From NCBI GenBank assembly GCA_947568835.1, contig OX387602.1:23735021-23799020 (forward strand): a stretch of DNA of 64,000 nt. Direction: 5' to 3'. Origin of the DNA: Protonemura montana. Taxonomy: Eukaryota; Arthropoda; Insecta; Plecoptera; Nemouridae. This document shows, piece by piece, positions 60,471-64,000 of this stretch. The notes under the pieces are model-generated. The model was given only the letters and a program-made list of their open reading frames with translations, searched no databases and was not told the origin of the DNA. A program made the position numbers and the translations under genes. The stretch's first letter is position 1. Each line of letters begins with the position of its first letter.

Positions 60471-63182
60471 TTACTTCCTCACTTGCTGGCCCCCACCCTG
60501 GCGCATCATATCCTGTAATAAACAAGCACAGTCAGAATTAATGAACAGTCCCTTAATGGTGTGCCCTGCTCTTAGATGTCTGTTGCCATTTAAAAGAAAT
60601 AAACATCAACCATGTAATTATAAATATTTAACTTTACTTGATTTTAAGGTGACCTTTCATCTCAAACATGAAACAAAGTTGTCGGCGGAAGGCTAAATAG
60701 TTGCCATGTGAACTTGAACACATACTAATTTAAATTTCCGGTGAAATCAGCTGAGGCTTTTTCAAATCTGAAGATTTATCAATTATTGTTGTGACATGGT
60801 CTGATGTTAACATTTCCCAATCCTTAATTATCAGGTAGTTTAATGTAGCTAATGGTTGGGAAGCAACTTTAAGATCAATACACAGAAATATGTTACGTAA
60901 GATTTCAAGGAAGGAAAGCGTGGAGTGCTCCTTCCGTTTTTCCGGAAAACGTTGTTCAGGTCAAGCCATATTCAATTCAATTTATTTTTGCCCATGTAAA
61001 TTACAAACTGGTAACTGGATAATGGGCTCGTCCCATAAGCAACCTTATTAGGTGCATGTGTCGCAGACGGAATAATCAGGAGCCCAAATTCGAGCATCTG
61101 GGAATAGCGCCTGACCTTTTCTCTTGCAAGAGTCAAATTGAACTGGCCCATGGGGGGGCCAACACAGAGTGCACTTGCTTCACCCAAATACAAGATAACG
61201 GTTGCTTAGCTACGCACCCGTGGGAAGTTTCGCTGCGGTGGCGTGCGGATGCGGCGGTCGGCCTTGGACCTGTTGCGCACAACTTTGCTGTGGATAGCGC
61301 ACGACACACAGTAGTGAAGCTTGGCGTACAGCTTTGGCAGCTGGTAAGCTGTAAAATGACAAGACATATTTAAATACACTACAATTACAACTGGATGTTA
61401 AGTACAGAGAGACAAACAATATATAAGAAATAAAAGGTAATCCACATTTCGTGTGAAAGATGTAATAATCAGATGCCCATAGCGAAGCATTTGAGAACAA
61501 ACACCTGACATTTTCTCTTGCAAGAGTCAAATTGAACTGGTCCATGAGGGGCCAACACAGAGTGCACTTGCTGTAATAGTTGATTCAAAACAATTTTAAT
61601 CAGCATCTCATAACCGTTACAACACATTGCATCTGAATTGGAAGTTAACACCGTCTGTCAAGTTAAGCAAACCGTCCGAAATTCAAACCGTACTAAAATG
61701 TCTGCTGAAAGTCAAACTTTTGAAAAAATTGCGAACTTTTTCATTTTGAAAATAGCACAACAAAGAAATCAGAGAAAAAAACAGCCAGTAAACCATTGCC
61801 GTTATATATAATGATAGGGACTTGAACTGAAAATGAAATTTGGTTAATAGTGCATGTTCGTTCTGTTAAGAATTCCCAAAAGCATTGCTTAACATTTGGT
61901 TTATAATTTTTGTTTGTCAGTCATCAAAATAGGTGAAACGTGATTTTGTATTTAATAGAACACTCCTAACTCATTCTGGAAACTATTCAAATTTTGTAGT
62001 GGATTACTTGTTAAGACTTTGTTGGCAGGAACACAGAAGCTAAACAGAATTCATGTCAGTCTAACAATTCCAACAATTAATAATAATAATAATATTAATA
62101 ATAATTCTAATAATAATAATCTAATTCTAACAATTCTACTATTCTAGTTAATTACAATGATATGTGATTTGTTTAACAGGAAGATGATAAGCTAATAACG
62201 AATTATAAATAGCAAATTAATTTTGAATGATTAATTCACTAGTTCGGATGCATGCTTGAACTTTTTAACTCAGTCAAAGCAACTAATTAGCTAGGGGCAC
62301 TGCGGTATGTGTCGGCCGGAATAATCAGAAGCCCAAATTCGAGCATCTGGGAATAGCGCCCGGCTTTCTCTCGCAAGAGTCAAATTGAACTGGTCCATGG
62401 GGGACCAACACAGAGTGCACTTGCTTGTGTCATACAATTACCCTCATTAGTCTATAACAAGGTGCTCTGGCCATCAGCTATCCATTTTATTTGCTGCTCC
62501 AGCTGTCCAATTGCCGTCAGCTAATGTAGAAAATAATAAAAGTCCAGAAAGCAAACACTTTCTATCCTCCTATAATCTGCCTGATACGAAGGAGCCAATA
62601 CAAGAGTGCACTCGCTTCCAGAAATAATTTCCGTTAATAAACTTACATGTGTAAACGCTGGCTTCAGTGATATCTCGGACAGCAGCAGCCTCTACAATAT
62701 TTCGGATGACAAATTTCTTGATGGCCTTATCTTTCGGCACACATCGCGCACAGTTGGTGCAGCGAACAGGGTTCACATGACCACGGCCGTGCTTGGAGCG
62801 TCCACTGTTCCGCCGCTTGCAAGTCTAAAAAATAATTGTTATGTAAGATTGATGGTCTTCGGGGGCAGTCTACATTAGCGATAAATAGACACTGGATGAG
62901 TTAGGGAACTGAATCAGATATTTAAAGCTTTTCACGAACGAAATAGGCAACCGTTCATTGTAGGTCCAAATAAGCATTAATTATTTCTTGAAAGTAAGAG
63001 ATATGGGCCACATGGCATCCCTAGCAGTCAGTCCCCTGGTTTAGTGTGAATTCGAAGTTTCACAAAAGGAATACATGAGTGGTATAAAACTGTTTCGACC
63101 TGCTGTTAATTGCGCATCTAAATACGCTTGAAAAATGATCGCAATTAAAGAAATACACTGCAAACAAAACATTTCTTACCAT
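60471..63182 (-). CDS. RpS26: ribosomal protein S26 (eS26), complete
   Basis: Component of the 40S subunit at the mRNA exit channel. Exons (minus): 63182-63180 (the ATG alone), 62824-62647, 61348-61218, 60512-60471; 117 aa against ~115 in vertebrates. An intron directly after the ATG is typical of ribosomal protein genes. The protein contains [38 protein letters not shown] and [20 protein letters not shown], with the CxxC and CxxC zinc-ligand pairs intact, and ends [13 protein letters not shown]. One oddity: residue 3 is Cys (MTCKRRN) where K is usual. Introns 2 and 3 carry H/ACA-snoRNA-like elements on the same strand. The first intron (62825-63179) holds nothing recognised. Confidence 0.95.
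60972..61033 (+). repeat. dispersed repeat fragment, copy 2 (see 35322-35383)
   Basis: Contains GCCCATGTAAATTACAAACT and GGTAACTGGATAATGGGCTC, differing by about one base from the copy at 35322-35383 in the shared core. It sits about 25 bases from the 3' end of the snoRNA-like element in RpS26 intron 3. Confidence 0.65.
61056..61180 (-). ncRNA. H/ACA box snoRNA-like element in RpS26 intron 3 (copy 1)
   Basis: Same strand as RpS26, 38 bases from the intron's 5' splice site. Minus-strand order: 5' hairpin with GCAAG/CTTGC lower stem and TGGCCC/GGGCCA upper stem around two pocket strands; H box AGAGAA; 3' hairpin with upper stem CCCAGAT/ATTTGGG; then ACA three bases from the 3' end. The change from TGGTCC/GGACCA (copy at 62307) to TGGCCC/GGGCCA keeps both sides paired, a compensatory change that supports a real RNA stem. 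The lower stem of the 3' hairpin is imperfect here. The rRNA target is not known to me. Confidence 0.7.
61449..61572 (-). ncRNA. H/ACA box snoRNA-like element in RpS26 intron 2 (diverged copy 2)
   Basis: It keeps the 5' hairpin lower stem GCAAG/CTTGC, both 5' pocket strands and the H box AGAGAA, but the upper stem has a mismatch (TGGCCC against GGACCA) and the 3' hairpin is heavily altered, with CTGATTATT kept. ACA is present in CACACG context. It shares intron 2 with the 62307 copy; animal introns usually release one snoRNA, so this may be a decaying duplicate. Confidence 0.5.
62080..62125 (+). repeat. (AAT)n microsatellite in RpS26 intron 2
   Basis: An imperfect AAT/ATT repeat (AATAATAATAATAATATTAA and variants) between the two intron-2 snoRNA-like copies. 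No function seen. Confidence 0.7.
62307..62426 (-). ncRNA. H/ACA box snoRNA, best-formed copy, RpS26 intron 2
   Basis: A ~120 nt element on the host strand with all class features. 5' hairpin: lower stem GCAAG/CTTGC, pocket strands TGCACTCTGTGT and GTTCAATTTGACT, upper stem TGGTCC/GGACCA. Hinge: H box AGAGAA (ANANNA). 3' hairpin: lower stem GCCGG/CCGGC, pocket strands around GCGCTATT and CTTCTGATTATT, upper stem CCCAGAT/ATTTGGG. ACA lies three bases before the inferred 3' end. H/ACA RNAs guide pseudouridylation with dyskerin, and ribosomal-protein introns often host them. The target uridine is not assigned. Ends are inferred from the ACA rule and stem boundaries. Confidence 0.8.
62582..62622 (-). 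pseudogene. remnant of the intronic snoRNA 5' hairpin
   Basis: The minus strand reads GAAGCGAGTGCACTCTTGTATTG-like sequence (key blocks GCGAGTGCACTC and TTGGCTCC), matching the start of the snoRNA family (GCAAGTGCACTC, TTGGTCCC). Nothing downstream fits, so it is a truncated relic near the 5' splice site of intron 2. Confidence 0.4.
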
Positions 63183-64000
63183 TTCAGCTTCTGCTAGTCA
63201 AACAGGATACAGAATGGCCGAATGATTCCGCAGACCGCAAAGCAATCTGGGACAAGAAAATGGACGTTTAACCTCTTCCGGCTCCGAAATTCGAATCTCC
63301 CAAACGCTGATAATTATGATGCTTTATTGTTTTCAGTTCATTACACTGGGTTACAATTCATTTATATCATTATCAAACATATCATTCGTATCAAACATAT
63401 CCAATTCATATACAATATCCAATTTAGACAAACTTTCATAAAAAGTTTTTTCCAAATCCCATCAACGGAAAATCGTAACTTCTGTTTCTATTTTTCTGCT
63501 TAAGTTCTAGGACTAAGTTCTTATATTTTATCATGGAAATATGGGTTTCATTACAACGATAATACACGCCCATTGATGTGCATATTTGTTATATTTATTA
63601 TGAAATTGTATTCTATAGGCAAAAGAATTTGCCCTTGGCACTTTAATAAAGATGTTATGTATAAAATAAAAATATCACATTTATAGCTCATGTGCATCAT
63701 CATTATTATAAAACACTAATATTTGCAGCTGGTGATAAGCCTGTTTGACTGGTGATGTGACTGCCACTGGACACTATAACAATGCTACAAATTGTTGGTT
63801 TTCAGATGGTTTTCAAATTCTGCTCCAAACATTGATATCAAAACTGGGTCAGTGAGCATCTAAAAGATACCATTGTTACCATTTAATAATTAATACTCCT
63901 CAGGGATTTTATACAAATGTGATTGCCAAAAAAATGTGATTACCAAATGTTTGTGCTCCAAAACTATTGGCAACGAAAATCAATTAATGCACTGATAGCA
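63183..64000. other. RpS26 5' UTR/promoter region and AT-rich flank
   Basis: About 120 GC-moderate bases beyond the RpS26 ATG (63183-63300) should hold its 5' UTR and promoter; an ETS-like CCGGAAG (minus strand, near 63280) is present. Beyond that the sequence is AT-rich, with short repeats of ATCAAACATATC near 63370-63400, and I see no gene up to the window end. Confidence 0.4.

Noticed and set aside
61056-62426. Reading the RpS26 intron repeats as SINEs
   Set aside because: They lack pol III boxes and tails, stay within one gene as far as this window shows, lie on the host strand, and fold as H/ACA RNAs with a compensatory stem change.

Overview
This window looks like nuclear DNA from an arthropod, most likely an insect with a fairly large, repeat-rich genome. 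Genes are split by canonical GT-AG introns and coding exons are GC-rich. The genes read as insect-type orthologues: glass bottom boat/60A, Patronin, CDK5RAP1, PCNP and RpS26. Introns and intergenic DNA hold tRNA-derived and 5S-rRNA-derived SINE-like units, LINE remnants and long inverted repeats. The order or species cannot be fixed from sequence alone; a hemimetabolous insect is a guess.

Layout. 574-3886 (+): last four exons of a BMP5-8 type ligand (gbb/60A), 5' end outside the window. 4034-33635 (+): the complete 28-exon Patronin/CAMSAP gene (1,784 codons by my splice model; every junction keeps frame), with a CpG-rich 9.6 kb first intron that holds a candidate alternative first exon. 33.7-53.2 kb: a gene-poor, repeat-dense interval. 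It contains a 5 kb segment bracketed by ~450 bp inverted repeats with two same-length EF-hand exons inside, LINE reverse-transcriptase remnants, a 38-39 bp tandem repeat, a run of six perfect GC-rich hairpins next to a MITE-like element, and nested long inverted repeats full of tRNA-like modules.

53186-59171 (-): complete nine-exon CDK5RAP1, a radical-SAM tRNA methylthiotransferase. It is head to head with PCNP (59315-60371, +) across about 140 bp that probably act as a bidirectional promoter. PCNP converges tail to tail with RpS26 (60471-63182, -), whose stop is 99 bp from the PCNP stop.

The RpS26 introns hold three related ~120 nt elements on the host-gene strand. They fold as hairpin-H box-hairpin-ACA, so I read them as a family of intronic H/ACA snoRNAs; the best-formed copy is 62307-62426. 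This pairs a ribosomal protein with an rRNA-modification guide in one transcript, a common animal arrangement.

The strongest candidates for undescribed biology are the snoRNA family, the six-hairpin GC array, the inverted-repeat segment carrying paired EF-hand exons, and the possible second Patronin start. All coordinates were read by eye; no database search or folding program was run.
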